The notes beneath the pieces are model-generated. The model was not told the origin of the DNA and ran no database searches. It was given only the letters and a program-made list of their open reading frames with translations. Shown piece after piece: positions 34,979 through 45,203 of a stretch of 64,000 bases of DNA. Position 1 is the first letter of the stretch; every line of letters begins with the position of its first letter. This DNA is from Anabaena catenula FACHB-362 (lineage in GTDB: Bacteria > Cyanobacteriota > Cyanobacteriia > Cyanobacteriales > Nostocaceae), in NCBI RefSeq assembly GCF_014698735.1, contig NZ_JACJTQ010000002.1, forward strand, positions 62,001-126,000, given 5' to 3'. The translations under genes and the position numbers were made by a program.

Positions 34979-37900
34979 GTTTCAATCCCTAATAGGGAGT
35001 AATGAAAATTGCAATTTGTCCCCCCCTAAGCAGGGGATTTTTCATAAAACGTTTCAATCCCTAATAGGGAGTAATGAAAATTGCAATCAAATTACGCTGC
35101 ACAAACCAGAGTCACTATAGATGTTTCAATCCCTAATAGGGAGTAATGAAAATTGCAATTTTGTGTTAAACTAGCAATTCTCGTGAAATGGTTTTGTTTC
35201 AATCCCTAATAGGGAGTAATGAAAATTGCAATTTTATCTGTTTCGCAGAATGTATTCTGGATATCTGCTGTTTGGTTTCAATCCCTAATAGGGAGTAATG
35301 AAAATTGCAATTCCAAATCTTTTCCTATCGCCCATTCTTCCCATGCAGTTTCAATCCCTAATAGGGAGTAATGAAAATTGCAATACAGCTTGACCTTAAT
35401 TCCTTGGTGAAAGTAGAGAAGCCGTTTCAATCCCTAATAGGGAGTAATGAAAATTGCAATGTGAGCTTGTATCTCACTGGCTACCATATCCTCCTGGTTT
35501 CAATCCCTAATAGGGAGTAATGAAAATTGCAATACATGATATCACCAGGTTGAATTTCCAAACAGTTTTTGTTTCAATCCCTAATAGGGAGTAATGAAAA
35601 TTGCAATCCAGCTTTATAATTAGCCGCCCCCGCTCTAGTTTCAATCGGCTTGGTTTCAATCCCTAATAGGGAGTAATGAAAATTGCAATTCTCTGAGTAT
35701 CATTGCTATCAGATGCTTGCCAAATACTTTGTTTCAATCCCTAATAGGGAGTAATGAAAATTGCAATAAAAGAAGCAAACACACCACCTGTCCTCTTGAA
35801 CTTTAGCGTTTCAATCCCTAATAGGGAGTAATGAAAATTGCAATTTCTGGGTTAGTGTAAGGAGAAAGATATTGATTCCCACCGTTTCAATCCCTAATAG
35901 GGAGTAATGAAAATTGCAATCAGTAATGGTCAAAGATAAGCCAAAAGTTTATCTAGTTTCAATCCCTAATAGGGAGTAATGAAAATTGCAATATTCAAGC
36001 TAAAGGAAGGTGAGAAGGAAGAAGCTATCCTCAGTTTCAATCCCTAATAGGGAGTAATGAAAATTGCAATACCGATACACAGACCAAACATAATACAAAA
36101 GATAGAAGTTTCAATCCCTAATAGGGAGTAATGAAAATTGCAATAATCTCAGGATGATTGCATTTTATCAGCCCCATCTTCTTGTTTCAATCCCTAATAG
36201 GGAGTAATGAAAATTGCAATAACGTAGTTGATAGCTTTGTGAGGGGGATGTCAATCGTTTCAATCCCTAATAGGGAGTAATGAAAATTGCAATTCAACCA
36301 CCAATTGAGTGACAGTCTTCATCGCCTGTTTGTTTCAATCCCTAATAGGGAGTAATGAAAATTGCAATTATAATAATCATAAGGGTGGCATCTTAGATTA
36401 ATTGTTTCAATCCCTAATAGGGAGTAATGAAAATTGCAATTAATGATGTCCGTGAAAGTGCAAACGCAGATAAAAGTTTCAATCCCTAATAGGGAGTAAT
36501 GAAAATTGCAATATCAGACAATGATTGGAAAAACAAAAAGCTGGCTTTTGTTTCAATCCCTAATAGGGAGTAATGAAAATTGCAATAGTGGAAACTACTG
36601 AAGCCATTTGGTTAAATGTATCAGTTTCAATCCCTAATAGGGAGTAATGAAAATTGCAATCGCCAACTCTACTGAAGCTACTAGCACTACAGAAGAGTTT
36701 CAATCCCTAATAGGGAGTAATGAAAATTGCAATTTTTTCTTCAGCCAATAATAAGTAATGATCTGCTAAACTTTCGTTTCAATCCCTAATAGGGAGTAAT
36801 GAAAATTGCAATTTGCAGCGCGGTGATTAGTCAAGGGCTTACTTTAATGTTTCAATCCCTAATAGGGAGTAATGAAAATTGCAATATCAGGTATTATTTG
36901 AATCAACTCAGCGGTAAAGGTTTCAATCCCTAATAGGGAGTAATGAAAATTGCAATCTGTAAAGTTTCTGCTGATGATGTAATGCTTATACGTTTCAATC
37001 CCTAATAGGGAGTAATGAAAATTGCAATGCAACTATATTTATAAATCAATTTCTTTATCGCATAACTGTTTCAATCCCTAATAGGGAGTAATGAAAATTG
37101 CAATATTTAATGCAAATTTAATTAAATCTGATGGATTTATTGAGTTTCAATCCCTAATAGGGAGTAATGAAAATTGCAATCCTGAACTGTATGAGTGTAT
37201 GATGGGGTTCCCAATCGGTTGGTTTCAATCCCTAATAGGGAGTAATGAAAATTGCAATTATGGACTGCCAGAACTCTACATAGACCGTTAGATGTGTGAT
37301 GTTTCAATCCCTAATAGGGAGTAATGAAAATTGCAATCATTATCTAGTCCTACTGAATCAGACGGTTATAGAAATTTGTTTCAATCCCTAATAGGGAGTA
37401 ATGAAAATTGCAATACGGGCTAACCAGTATTCTTGATCTTCGTCGTAGTGTTTCAATCCCTAATAGGGAGTAATGAAAATTGCAATATGATTTGGGCAGG
37501 TATTCTTCCTTAAGGTAGAAGAGTTTCAATCCCTAATAGGGAGTAATGAAAATTGCAATTTGTAACGGCTAAAGCTTCCGTTGATTCTGCCATGTTTCAA
37601 TCCCTAATAGGGAGTAATGAAAATTGCAATGCTACTGGCTTAGTAGGATTCTTGGTGGCTGTCGTGTTTCAATCCCTAATAGGGAGTAATGAAAATTGCA
37701 ATGCCAATTTTATTAGCTTGCAAAACCTCGCACGGAATCCCGTGTTTCAATCCCTAATAGGGAGTAATGAAAATTGCAATGGGGAATGGCGCTAGAAGGG
37801 ATTAGATTAATTAGTTTCAATCCCTAATAGGGAGTAATGAAAATTGCAATAGGATAAAGAGCCTGACGATAACAAAACTGTTTCTTAGTTTCAATCCCTA

Positions 37901-38526
37901 ATAGGGAGTAATGAAAATTGCAATTGGACAGCACAAGAATGCCTGGAAGATAGGTTATCATCATGTTTCAATCCCTAATAGGGAGTAATGAAAATTGCAA
38001 TCCGTAATTTTTTCATAAATCACCTCAGCCCAATCTTTTGTTTCAATCCCTAATAGGGAGTAATGAAAATTGCAATTTTGCAATTGCTTGGTGATGCTTG
38101 GGGTATGGGGTGTTTCAATCCCTAATAGGGAGTAATGAAAATTGCAATTTTATAGTAGTGCGTCCTTGTCCCTAACGCTCACTGATACCCAGTTTCAATC
38201 CCTAATAGGGAGTAATGAAAATTGCAATACTGAACCCATCGCGTCCGCTTTTCCAGTCCCATGTTTCAATCCCTAATAGGGAGTAATGAAAATTGCAATA
38301 TGGTAGCGCCTGAATCCTGTGTAAATAGAATTCTGCCTCGTTTCAATCCCTAATAGGGAGTAATGAAAATTGCAATTCGGGACTATCATTAATTCCAGTC
38401 TCCCCAGCATTACTTATATGTTTCAATCCCTAATAGGGAGTAATGAAAATTGCAATTAGCCTTAATAACATCATCTGTCTTAATACTATGTTTCAATCCC
38501 TAATAGGGAGTAATGAAAATTGCAAT
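34979..38526 (-). CRISPR. CRISPR array, 48 repeats of 37 bp and 47 spacers
   Basis: A near-perfect 37-bp repeat starting GTTTCAATCCCTAATAGGG and ending AAATTGCAAT on the plus strand, at 70-82 bp spacing (spacers about 33-45 bp). I counted 48 repeats from 34979 to 38490 by position. The repeat contains TCCCTA/TAGGGA dyad symmetry. Its reverse complement ends ATTGAAAC, the usual 3' end and crRNA 5' handle of cyanobacterial type III and I-D-like repeats, so transcription is inferred on the minus strand from a leader on the right. No cas gene is in the window. One spacer (35608-35652) is 45 bp and contains an internal GTTTCAATC. Confidence 0.98.
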
Positions 38527-38766
38527 AGCGGGAGGCTGAAAGCCTTTGTGTATTTGGTTTTCAAGGTTCGATTGCGCGAATAGGATCATCATAGTCCATT
38601 CCAGAAATTGTGTCAAGAACAAAAAACGCTGAAACCCAGTCACCGTAAGGTGCGCGGATGGTTCATCAACATTAATAGCCGCAAAGCCAAGCCCATCAAG
38701 AGATACAGCTATTTTTTTGCAACATCTAAATTTTACACCCACCCATCCGCGCCAAAAAGCCGATTC
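38527..38766 (-). promoter_or_regulatory. putative CRISPR leader
   Basis: Read on the minus strand, this 240-bp stretch ends directly at the first repeat and contains AACCTTGAAAACCAAATAC near the junction, a phrase typical of cyanobacterial leaders. An inverted repeat GCGCGGATGG (38652-38661) with CCATCCGCGC (38743-38752) and a CACC/GGTG dyad (38641-38652) lie within it. It fills the gap between the array and ald. Minus-strand frames here (38500-38742) overlap the last repeat and are not genes. Confidence 0.6.
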
Positions 38767-39858
38767 TTAACTTACCAAATCAGGGAAAACCTCTTGTACA
38801 GCCGGATGTACCAAACGACCATTCTGCACATTCAAACCCTTAGCCAAAGCAGGATTCACATCCAAAGCCTTAATTCCCAAATTAGCCAACTGCACAACAT
38901 AAGGTAAAGTACTGTTGTTCAGTGCTTGGGTTGCTGTCCAAGGTACTGCCCCTGGCATATTAGGAACACCATAATGTACCACTCCCTCATCAATATATAC
39001 TGGATTCGTGTGGGATGTGGGGTGTAATGTTTCTACACATCCACCTTGGTCAACAGCAACATCCACAATTACCGAACCGGAATGCATTTGTTTAACTAAC
39101 TCGCGGGATACTAAAATTGGCGCTTTCCGTCCCAAGACGAGAACTGCACCAATGAGTAAATCAGCTTCCTTAACTGCCGCTTCAATATGAGCAGAATTGC
39201 TGTAAAGTAATTCAACTCTCGAACCAAAAAGAGTTTCTAAATAAGATAGGCGTTCAACACTGACATCGAGAATCTGCACAGCCGCACCCATACCCACAGC
39301 AATTCTAGCTGCTTCTGTGCCGACCACGCCACCGCCTAAAATCACCACTTTGCCTGGTTTGACACCAGGAACACCCCCCAACAATACACCCTTGCCACCT
39401 TGCTGACGTTCTAGGAACCTGGCTCCAAATTGTACTGCTAACCGACCTGCAATGATGCTCATGGGGGTAAGCAGAGGCAGTTTATTTGCACCTGGTTGTT
39501 CTACAGTTTCGTAAGCGATCGCACAAATGCCACAATCAATTAAATGTTCTGTTAATTTGCGATCTGCTGCTAAATGCAAATAAGTAAATAATAATTGTCC
39601 TTTTTGCAGAAATTTATACTCACTTACCAGAGGTTCTTTAACCTTAACAACTAGCTCCCGATTCCAAACAGCATCCTGTGTAGAGACAATTTCTGCCCCA
39701 GCCATACTATAGTCTTCATCTGTAAATCCAGCACCAGTACCAGCTTCGGACTGAACAAAAACATCATGTCCATTTTCCCGCAGTACCCGGACACTAGAAG
39801 GACTTAAGCCGACACGAAACTCTTGATCTTTCGTTTCCTTGGGAACGCCGATTTCCAT
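38767..39858 (-). CDS. ald: alanine dehydrogenase Ald
   Basis: An NAD-dependent enzyme interconverting L-alanine and pyruvate plus ammonia. Full length at 363 residues. The start [30 protein letters not shown] with the catalytic His (His95 region), and the Rossmann motif [22 protein letters not shown] are all conserved. [22 protein letters not shown] contains the second catalytic Asp. Probably a hexamer in the cytoplasm. Alanine dehydrogenase supports nitrogen assimilation and is important in diazotrophic growth of heterocyst formers. Its promoter is to the right, in the spacer with hli. Confidence 0.96.
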   Translation of the reverse strand: MEIGVPKETKDQEFRVGLSPSSVRVLRENGHDVFVQSEAGTGAGFTDEDYSMAGAEIVSTQDAVWNRELVVKVKEPLVSEYKFLQKGQLLFTYLHLAADRKLTEHLIDCGICAIAYETVEQPGANKLPLLTPMSIIAGRLAVQFGARFLERQQGGKGVLLGGVPGVKPGKVVILGGGVVGTEAARIAVGMGAAVQILDVSVERLSYLETLFGSRVELLYSNSAHIEAAVKEADLLIGAVLVLGRKAPILVSRELVKQMHSGSVIVDVAVDQGGCVETLHPTSHTNPVYIDEGVVHYGVPNMPGAVPWTATQALNNSTLPYVVQLANLGIKALDVNPALAKGLNVQNGRLVHPAVQEVFPDLVS

Positions 39859-40205
39859 TTACAGCCTCTGATATTTTTTTGTTTCACTTTAGCCTGCCAG
39901 TATCTATCACGCTACTTCCGTATTCACTAATTCAAAATTCCAAAATAAAAATTAAAAATTAGTAAAATTAGTAAAATTACCTCTCACACACCGTTAGTCG
40001 TTTTTTTCACAACATCTTGACTAATCCCCAAGTCTTCTTACAATAGATAAAGAATAATTACAAATTGTAAAGTAAGCATTTGCGTCGCTCTCTCCAAGAA
40101 CTTGCAGTGGAAATTCTCAAGCTACCTTGGCAATCAAGCTCTGCAATTAGCTGAAAAATAAATGTAAAGTTTCGTTTGCTGTCCAGAAGAGAGGAATTTT
40201 TGACA
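39859..40205. other. divergent promoter spacer, ald/hli
   Basis: AT-rich DNA of 347 bp with no gene. It ends with the AGAGAGGA ribosome binding site of hli. Confidence 0.4.
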
Positions 40206-40370
40206 ATGACACAACCCACAGTTACCCCTAAACTAGAAGAACCAAAATTTGGCTTTAATGAATATGCCGAACGTTTAAATGGTCGGGCGGCCATGATTGG
40301 CTTCATCTTGATGATGCTGATTGAATATCTCACCAATCAAGGTGTACTATCTTGGCTCGGTTTAAAGTAG
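40206..40370 (+). CDS. hli: high light-inducible protein (one-helix Hlip)
   Basis: A 54-residue single-helix member of the chlorophyll a/b-binding superfamily. The Lhc-type motif FGFNEYAERLNGRAAMIGF (residues about 18-36) supplies the Glu-Asn-Arg chlorophyll-binding set. The helix continues into MMLIEYLTNQGVLSWLG. Hlips dimerise, bind chlorophyll and beta-carotene, and protect photosystem II assembly and chlorophyll synthesis under stress. The ATG at 40206 is chosen over an upstream frame start because GAGAGGA lies about 10 bases before it. A strong hairpin follows at 40425. Confidence 0.95.
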   Translation: MTQPTVTPKLEEPKFGFNEYAERLNGRAAMIGFILMMLIEYLTNQGVLSWLGLK

Positions 40371-40424
40371 TTCCAGCCGCAACTCAAGAGTTGGCAGTAG
40401 TAAACTAGTAATTAGAAGAGTCCT

Positions 40425-40449
40425 AACCAGTTGGAACTTCCAGCTGGTT
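40425..40449 (+). terminator. hairpin downstream of hli
   Basis: A near-perfect stem formed by AACCAGTTGGAA and TTCCAGCTGGTT with a single-base loop centre, 55 bp after the hli stop. The T run is weak (ATCTCTTGTCT), so it may also stabilise the transcript. Confidence 0.55.
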
Positions 40450-40632
40450 ATCTCTTGTCTACTTGAATAGTTATCATTATGGAACCGCGCAGTGACTGAC
40501 CCAGTGACATTCTGACGCAGAGAGTTTTTTTGAAGAGAATGACCAATAGCGTTAAATGAGAAAAGCAAATTGCGATCGCGGTATTGTAGATCAAACTTAC
40601 ATTAAAATTTAACGGGAAACAAGCAACCTGTG

Positions 40633-40935
40633 ATGAACGCTGTACTACCTCGTTTTTTGAAGTCAACCTACCGGAAAGAACCTATAATCAGTGCCTTAAT
40701 CACAATGGGTGTCGTAGACGCGCTGATTGGTGGCTTGGATGATAGCTGGTCATTATTCGCTTTTGGCTTGGGAACAGCAGGAATAGCCCTGGCCTTTAAG
40801 TTATGGCGGATGCAACAGCGTCCCCCTTTACCAGAGGAGCCTGTAGCGCAACATTATTTACCTTCTCGCTCCTCTAGTCCACCCTTACCAGTGCTGACGG
40901 TTTCTAAGAAAAAACCACCCAGGAAAGAATATTGA
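40633..40935 (+). CDS. hypothetical membrane protein, 100 residues
   Basis: The N-terminal half has a basic start (LPRFLKSTYRKEP) and two weakly hydrophobic helices (ISALITMGVVDALIGG; WSLFAFGLGTAGIALAFKLW). The second half is Pro/Ser-rich and basic (PSRSSSPPLPVLTVSKKKPPRK). It looks like a small membrane protein with a disordered tail. The ATG at 40633 is preceded in frame by a GTG. It lies 47 bp before the WD40 gene and may share its transcript. No family recognised. Confidence 0.6.
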   Translation: MNAVLPRFLKSTYRKEPIISALITMGVVDALIGGLDDSWSLFAFGLGTAGIALAFKLWRMQQRPPLPEEPVAQHYLPSRSSSPPLPVLTVSKKKPPRKEY

Positions 40936-40982
40936 TGGCAGAGTACTGAGTGTTGATTAGATTGAAGAAGTGAGGAAAACAG

Positions 40983-42053
40983 GTGACGAGTAAGGGAAGA
41001 AGCGGTGGGAGTGCTGTGATTCGCCCTCAGATGATTTTGGCATTGATGGCAGCTGTTGCCTTAGCAACTTCTATTGGCCAGGAATTTTATATACATCCTG
41101 CTCAGGCGGCTAACGAAGTAATACCCAACTCTCCAGATAGCAAACCAGATAGCAAAAGCTTTGCCAATCCCCGACTGCTTCATACCTTACGCGGACATAC
41201 AGGAACTGTTAAATCTCTAGCTTTTAGTCCCAATGGTAAACTTCTGGTAAGTGGTGGCGGACAAAACGAGGGTATAATTTACTTATGGAATCTGAGAAAT
41301 GGCAAAAGAGTCGGTACGATTAACAGAGCGCATCAAGCGTCTGTCGATGCTGTCTTAATTTCACCAGATGGTAAAACCCTCGTCAGTTGTGGTAGTGACT
41401 ACAAAATTAACTTCTGGAATCTCAAAAATCTGGAATTTAGCCGCTCTTTTGCAGAACATACGGGACAACTTTTATCTTTAGTCGCTTCTTCTGATAGTAA
41501 AGTTCTTGTTAGCGGTGGTTTAGACGGAATTCGCTTGTGGGATTTGCCCCAACAGCGCCCACTGTCTACCTTAGTCAGCTTTGATAATGCAATTTATACC
41601 TTGGCCATTAGTCCTGATGGGCAGACTTTAGCTAGTGGTGATAGTAAGGGTGTTGTAAAATTGTGGAATTTGAGTAATGGTAAATTAATCCAGCAGTTAA
41701 AAGCACATTCTCAGATAGTGACTGCTGTAGCTTTTACACCCAACGGCGAAAGGTTAGTTACTTCTAGCCGGGATAAAACTATTAAAATTTGGGATGTTAA
41801 TAACGGTGTGCAAGTCCAAACCCTCACAGGACATGATAATTGGGTGAATGAGATCGCAATCAACCCAGATGGACAAACCCTAGCCAGCGCTGGCAAAGAT
41901 GGCATAAAATTATGGGATTTAACTACAGGTGAGTTAAAACATACACTTGATGGTCATAGTGACTGGGTGAGTGCGATCGCTTTTAGTCCCGATGGAAAAA
42001 TGCTGGCCAGTGGTGGATTTGATCAAAAAATTAATATTTGGCAAACTCAGTAA
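40983..42053 (+). CDS. exported WD40-repeat protein
   Basis: A 356-residue protein with a GTG start and a GAGGA ribosome binding site. An N-terminal membrane/signal segment (MILALMAAVALATSIGQEF, then AQAANE) is followed by seven WD40 units between about residues 65 and 356, each with a GH/H...D dipeptide and WD/WN/WQ end (IYLWNL, INFWNL, IRLWDL, VKLWNL, IKIWDV, IKLWDL, INIWQT). A seven-bladed propeller used for protein-protein interaction in the periplasm or lumen is expected. The partner is unknown. It is convergent with the following gene, 5 bp apart. Confidence 0.9.
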   Translation: MTSKGRSGGSAVIRPQMILALMAAVALATSIGQEFYIHPAQAANEVIPNSPDSKPDSKSFANPRLLHTLRGHTGTVKSLAFSPNGKLLVSGGGQNEGIIYLWNLRNGKRVGTINRAHQASVDAVLISPDGKTLVSCGSDYKINFWNLKNLEFSRSFAEHTGQLLSLVASSDSKVLVSGGLDGIRLWDLPQQRPLSTLVSFDNAIYTLAISPDGQTLASGDSKGVVKLWNLSNGKLIQQLKAHSQIVTAVAFTPNGERLVTSSRDKTIKIWDVNNGVQVQTLTGHDNWVNEIAINPDGQTLASAGKDGIKLWDLTTGELKHTLDGHSDWVSAIAFSPDGKMLASGGFDQKINIWQTQ

Positions 42054-42058
42054 TATTA

Positions 42059-42520
42059 CTACATCTCAAAAGTATTTTGTTGTGCTAAATACCGTGCCTT
42101 CAGAGCTAAAGCAATGGCGACAAAAGCTATAGTCAGAGACATAGTTATATACTGTAGATGGACTAGGGAATGTGACTGACTAAAAATCATCGCTATAGAG
42201 TTGATAGCAACGGCATAAAATAGCATCCAGAAAAATATACCAACAGGAGTCATTATTGCTAATAATTTAGCTGTTCTTGCTGCCCTGCGGTAGTGTAGCA
42301 ACCTCAAAGCCAGCCAACATCCCAATACTTGTCCAACCCACCAGCCAAAAATAAAACTGAGAAAAGGGGGTATAAATCCATCTAGAGTGGCATTGGGCAT
42401 AAATATTTTCACATAACCCACACCTAAAAAATAACCTGGATACATCAGTAGGACAGCACCTATTAAACTACCTGTAGCTGCTGCTAGATATCCGCCTTTT
42501 TTATACTGTGGCAAAGACAT
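42059..42520 (-). CDS. hypothetical four-helix membrane protein
   Basis: A 153-residue membrane protein with four predicted segments (YLAAATGSLIGAVLLMYPGY; FIPPFLSFIFGWWVGQVLG; LLAIMTPVGIFFWMLFYAVA; ITMSLTIAFVAIALAL) separated by short basic loops. No family recognised. It is on the minus strand just downstream of coxBAC, separated by a terminator at 42608, so it is probably not part of the oxidase operon. The spacing of 5 bp to the convergent WD40 gene leaves no room for independent terminators. Confidence 0.6.
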   Translation of the reverse strand: MSLPQYKKGGYLAAATGSLIGAVLLMYPGYFLGVGYVKIFMPNATLDGFIPPFLSFIFGWWVGQVLGCWLALRLLHYRRAARTAKLLAIMTPVGIFFWMLFYAVAINSIAMIFSQSHSLVHLQYITMSLTIAFVAIALALKARYLAQQNTFEM

Positions 42521-42607
42521 AATTAATTCAAGCTTTAATGTTTTACACTATATAAATTCAAAATTAATCAACATATTTCCGCAAATACTGACACTCATCA
42601 CAACCAA

Positions 42608-42635
42608 TAAAAAAACCCCCAAATGGAGGTTTATA
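42608..42635 (-). terminator. Rho-independent terminator of coxC
   Basis: On the minus strand, an AACCTCC/GGGGGTT stem around ATTT is followed by TTTTTTTATTGG. It lies 39 bp after the coxC stop codon. Confidence 0.8.
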
Positions 42636-42673
42636 AGTTATTCGCGTGGAGTGAACAACCAAGAAATAAATAC

Positions 42674-43294
42674 TTACAGTAGATATAGTAATCCGAACAA
42701 AATAATCCAAATTACGTCTACAAAGTGCCAGTACAGTTCAGCGGCTTCAATACCGAAGTGCTTTTCATTGCTGTAATGACCGGGAGTGCGCGATCGCCAC
42801 AAAACAGCCAAAATTGCTAAAACTCCTACAGTCACGTGTAAACCGTGAAAGCCAGTTAAAACATAAAACGTACTAGCAAACAAATTGGTAGTTAAACCAA
42901 ATTCCAGATGGGTATATTCATAAACCTGCCCCACCAAGAAAATTGCACCCATAGCCGCAGTAATTGCCAACCAGGTACGCATTCCCTTGCCATCATTTTT
43001 TTTGATTGCAGTATCAGCATTGTGCATGACAAAACTGCTGGCGATCAAAATCACCGTATTCACGCTAGGTAACAGCAGTTCTAACTCTGGTGTACCTGCG
43101 GGAGGCCATACAGGTAGGGTAGCGCGGAAAGCTAAATATGCTCCGAACATTCCCATAAATATCATCCCTTCCGCAATTAGAAACATAACTAGACCAAACA
43201 GACGATGGTCTGGATGTTCTTCGTGATGAGAATCTGCGGTTGCGTGGTGATGATTCTGTTCAATTTTCGCTGGGTCAATTATTTGACTTTGCAT
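42674..43294 (-). CDS. ctaE: cytochrome c oxidase subunit III
   Basis: An integral membrane subunit of an aa3-type oxidase, 206 residues with five helices as is usual for the short bacterial form. Conserved features include IAEGMIFMGMFGAY, the HLEFGLTTNLFASTFYVLTGFHG region with GLHVTVGVLA, and the C-terminal YWHFVDVIWIILFGLLYL. It is the third gene of coxBAC, after a repeat-filled 151-bp gap. It stabilises subunit I and may hold lipids of the oxygen path. Confidence 0.95.
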   Translation of the reverse strand: MQSQIIDPAKIEQNHHHATADSHHEEHPDHRLFGLVMFLIAEGMIFMGMFGAYLAFRATLPVWPPAGTPELELLLPSVNTVILIASSFVMHNADTAIKKNDGKGMRTWLAITAAMGAIFLVGQVYEYTHLEFGLTTNLFASTFYVLTGFHGLHVTVGVLAILAVLWRSRTPGHYSNEKHFGIEAAELYWHFVDVIWIILFGLLYLL

Positions 43295-43445
43295 GAATTT
43301 CTCAATAGGTAATTGGTAATTGGTAATTGGTAATTGGAGGTAGAAGTCAGGAGGTAAGAGGCAGAAGGATGAGGAAGTAATTTTCTATTCCCTATTTCCT
43401 TCTTACTGTCACCTGTCACCTGTCACCTGTCACCTTCCTCCTCAT
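43295..43445. repeat. short tandem repeats in the coxA-coxC gap
   Basis: Four TAATTGG units (about 43309-43338) and CACCTGT-type units (about 43403-43434) lie in the intercistronic gap of the oxidase operon. No gene. Confidence 0.65.
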
Positions 43446-45143
43446 TTACACACCAGACTCAATAGTTGGATATGGTTCGTCAGGTTTGGCGCTTAATACT
43501 TGATTGACATCAACTTTTTTCTCTTTCACGCCGTAGTCATAAGGGCCTGTAACCAAAACTGGTAGTTTTTCAAAATTCTCAATTGCTGGTGGTGAAGTTG
43601 TCATCCACTCTAGGGTGAGTGCGCGCCAAGGATTATTAGCCGCTTTTGGTCCGTACAACCAACTCCAAATCGCATTGATAATAAATGGTAAAGTCGAAAT
43701 CGCTAAGATATAAGACCCGTAAGTACAGATTTCATTCAAAGAAGTGAATTTGGGGTCATATTGGGCAATGCGGCGATTCATACCCATCATCCCCAGTTTG
43801 TGCATGGGTAAAAAAGTCATATTGAGACCAACAATGGTCAAAACCGCATGAACCTTACCCCAAAATTCGTTCATCATTCGTCCCGTCATTTTCGGGAACC
43901 AATGGTAAATCGCTGCAAAAATTCCGAGTACGCTACCACCAAAGAGAACGTAGTGCAAGTGGGCGACGACAAAATAGGTATCATGAACGTGAATATCAAA
44001 GGGTACTGATGCCAACATCACACCACTAATACCACCAATCACAAAGGTTCCCAAGAAACCCATAGCAAAAATCATGGGACTATTGAGGCTGATTTTGCCA
44101 CCCCAAATAGTTGCTAACCAACCGAAAATTTTGATGCCGGTGGGAACAGCAATGATCATCGTCGTGATCATAAAAAACATCCGCAACCAACCAGGGATAC
44201 CGCTGGTAAACATATGGTGCGCCCAGACGATTAACCCCAAAAAGCTGATAGCTAGAGATGAATAAGCGATCGCTTTATAACCAAAAATAGGCTTACGGGC
44301 ATGAACTGGCAGAATTTCTGAAATTGCCCCAAAAAACGGCAAAATCATAATGTAAACCGCTGGGTGAGAATAAAACCAGAACATATGCTGGTAAACCACA
44401 GGATCACCACCACCAGTGGGGTTAAAAAATGTTGTTCCTGCTAATAAGTCAAAGGAAAGCAGAATTAGCGCCCCAGCTAGAACTGGTGTAGATATCAATA
44501 CCAGCGCCGAAGTTGCTAACATTGACCAGCAAAACAAGGGCATTTGATGGATTCCCATGCTGGGAACACGCATTTTCAGGATGGTGACGAGAAAGTTAAT
44601 CGCCCCCAAAATCGAAGATGTACCCAACAGCAGGACGCTGACAATCCAAATCGCTTCACCAACTTGACCTGTTACCAAGCTTAAAGGAGGGTAGGAAGTC
44701 CAACCGGCATCTGGTGCATCACCCACCGCCAAACTAGCGATAAGTAACACACCCGCTGGGGGAATCATCCAAAATGCCACCGCATTTAAGCGTGGAAAAG
44801 CCATATCCCTAGCCCCAATCATCAGGGGAATGAGATAGTTAGCAAAACCCGCCCCTGCTGGTACAATCCACAGGAAAATCATGATGGTGGCGTGGAGTGT
44901 AAACAGACTGTTATAGACTTCTGGGGTGACAAAATCCACCTCTGGGGTACGGAGTTCTGTCCGCACTAAGTCAGCCATCACACCGCCAATGCAGTAAAAA
45001 ACAAAGGAAGTGACTAGGTATTGAATGCCAATCACCTTATGGTCGGTACTAAAACCAAAAAAGTCTCGCCAATGTCTTTCCCCTAATTCTTCAATCTCAG
45101 GGATTTTGGCAGTTTCTTGCAACTGTACTTGTGTCATGGTCAA
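43446..45143 (-). CDS. ctaD: cytochrome c oxidase subunit I, type A2
   Basis: The catalytic subunit, reducing O2 to water with proton pumping. Length is 565 residues with 12 helices. His84 in FTLHATIMIF is a heme a ligand. The CuB ligands are His260 in FWFYSHPAVY (Tyr264 is the cross-linked Tyr) and the HH pair in WAHHMFTSGI. HDTYFVVAHLHY carries the heme ligands of helix X. The helix VI motif is YSHPAV instead of GHPEV: the D-channel Glu is absent and Tyr-Ser precede the His, which is the type A2 heme-copper signature. Second gene of coxBAC. Confidence 0.97.
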   Translation of the reverse strand: MTMTQVQLQETAKIPEIEELGERHWRDFFGFSTDHKVIGIQYLVTSFVFYCIGGVMADLVRTELRTPEVDFVTPEVYNSLFTLHATIMIFLWIVPAGAGFANYLIPLMIGARDMAFPRLNAVAFWMIPPAGVLLIASLAVGDAPDAGWTSYPPLSLVTGQVGEAIWIVSVLLLGTSSILGAINFLVTILKMRVPSMGIHQMPLFCWSMLATSALVLISTPVLAGALILLSFDLLAGTTFFNPTGGGDPVVYQHMFWFYSHPAVYIMILPFFGAISEILPVHARKPIFGYKAIAYSSLAISFLGLIVWAHHMFTSGIPGWLRMFFMITTMIIAVPTGIKIFGWLATIWGGKISLNSPMIFAMGFLGTFVIGGISGVMLASVPFDIHVHDTYFVVAHLHYVLFGGSVLGIFAAIYHWFPKMTGRMMNEFWGKVHAVLTIVGLNMTFLPMHKLGMMGMNRRIAQYDPKFTSLNEICTYGSYILAISTLPFIINAIWSWLYGPKAANNPWRALTLEWMTTSPPAIENFEKLPVLVTGPYDYGVKEKKVDVNQVLSAKPDEPYPTIESGV

Positions 45144-45203
45144 TTAGTCATTAGTCATTAGTCATTAGTTATTAGCCGTGATCTGCGACTATCTAACCAT
45201 TGA

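Noticed and set aside
37091-37795. 66- and 80-residue frames inside the CRISPR array
   Set aside because: They are translations of repeats (FQSLIGSNENCN units), not genes.
34979-38526. array read on the plus strand with a leader on the left
   Set aside because: The left flank lacks a leader-like AT-rich tract and the repeat ends ATTGAAAC only on the minus strand; the degenerate repeat also lies to the left, as expected for the old end.
38500-38742. 80-residue minus-strand frame at the array's leader end
   Set aside because: It overlaps the last repeat and the inferred leader; no ribosome binding site or homology features.
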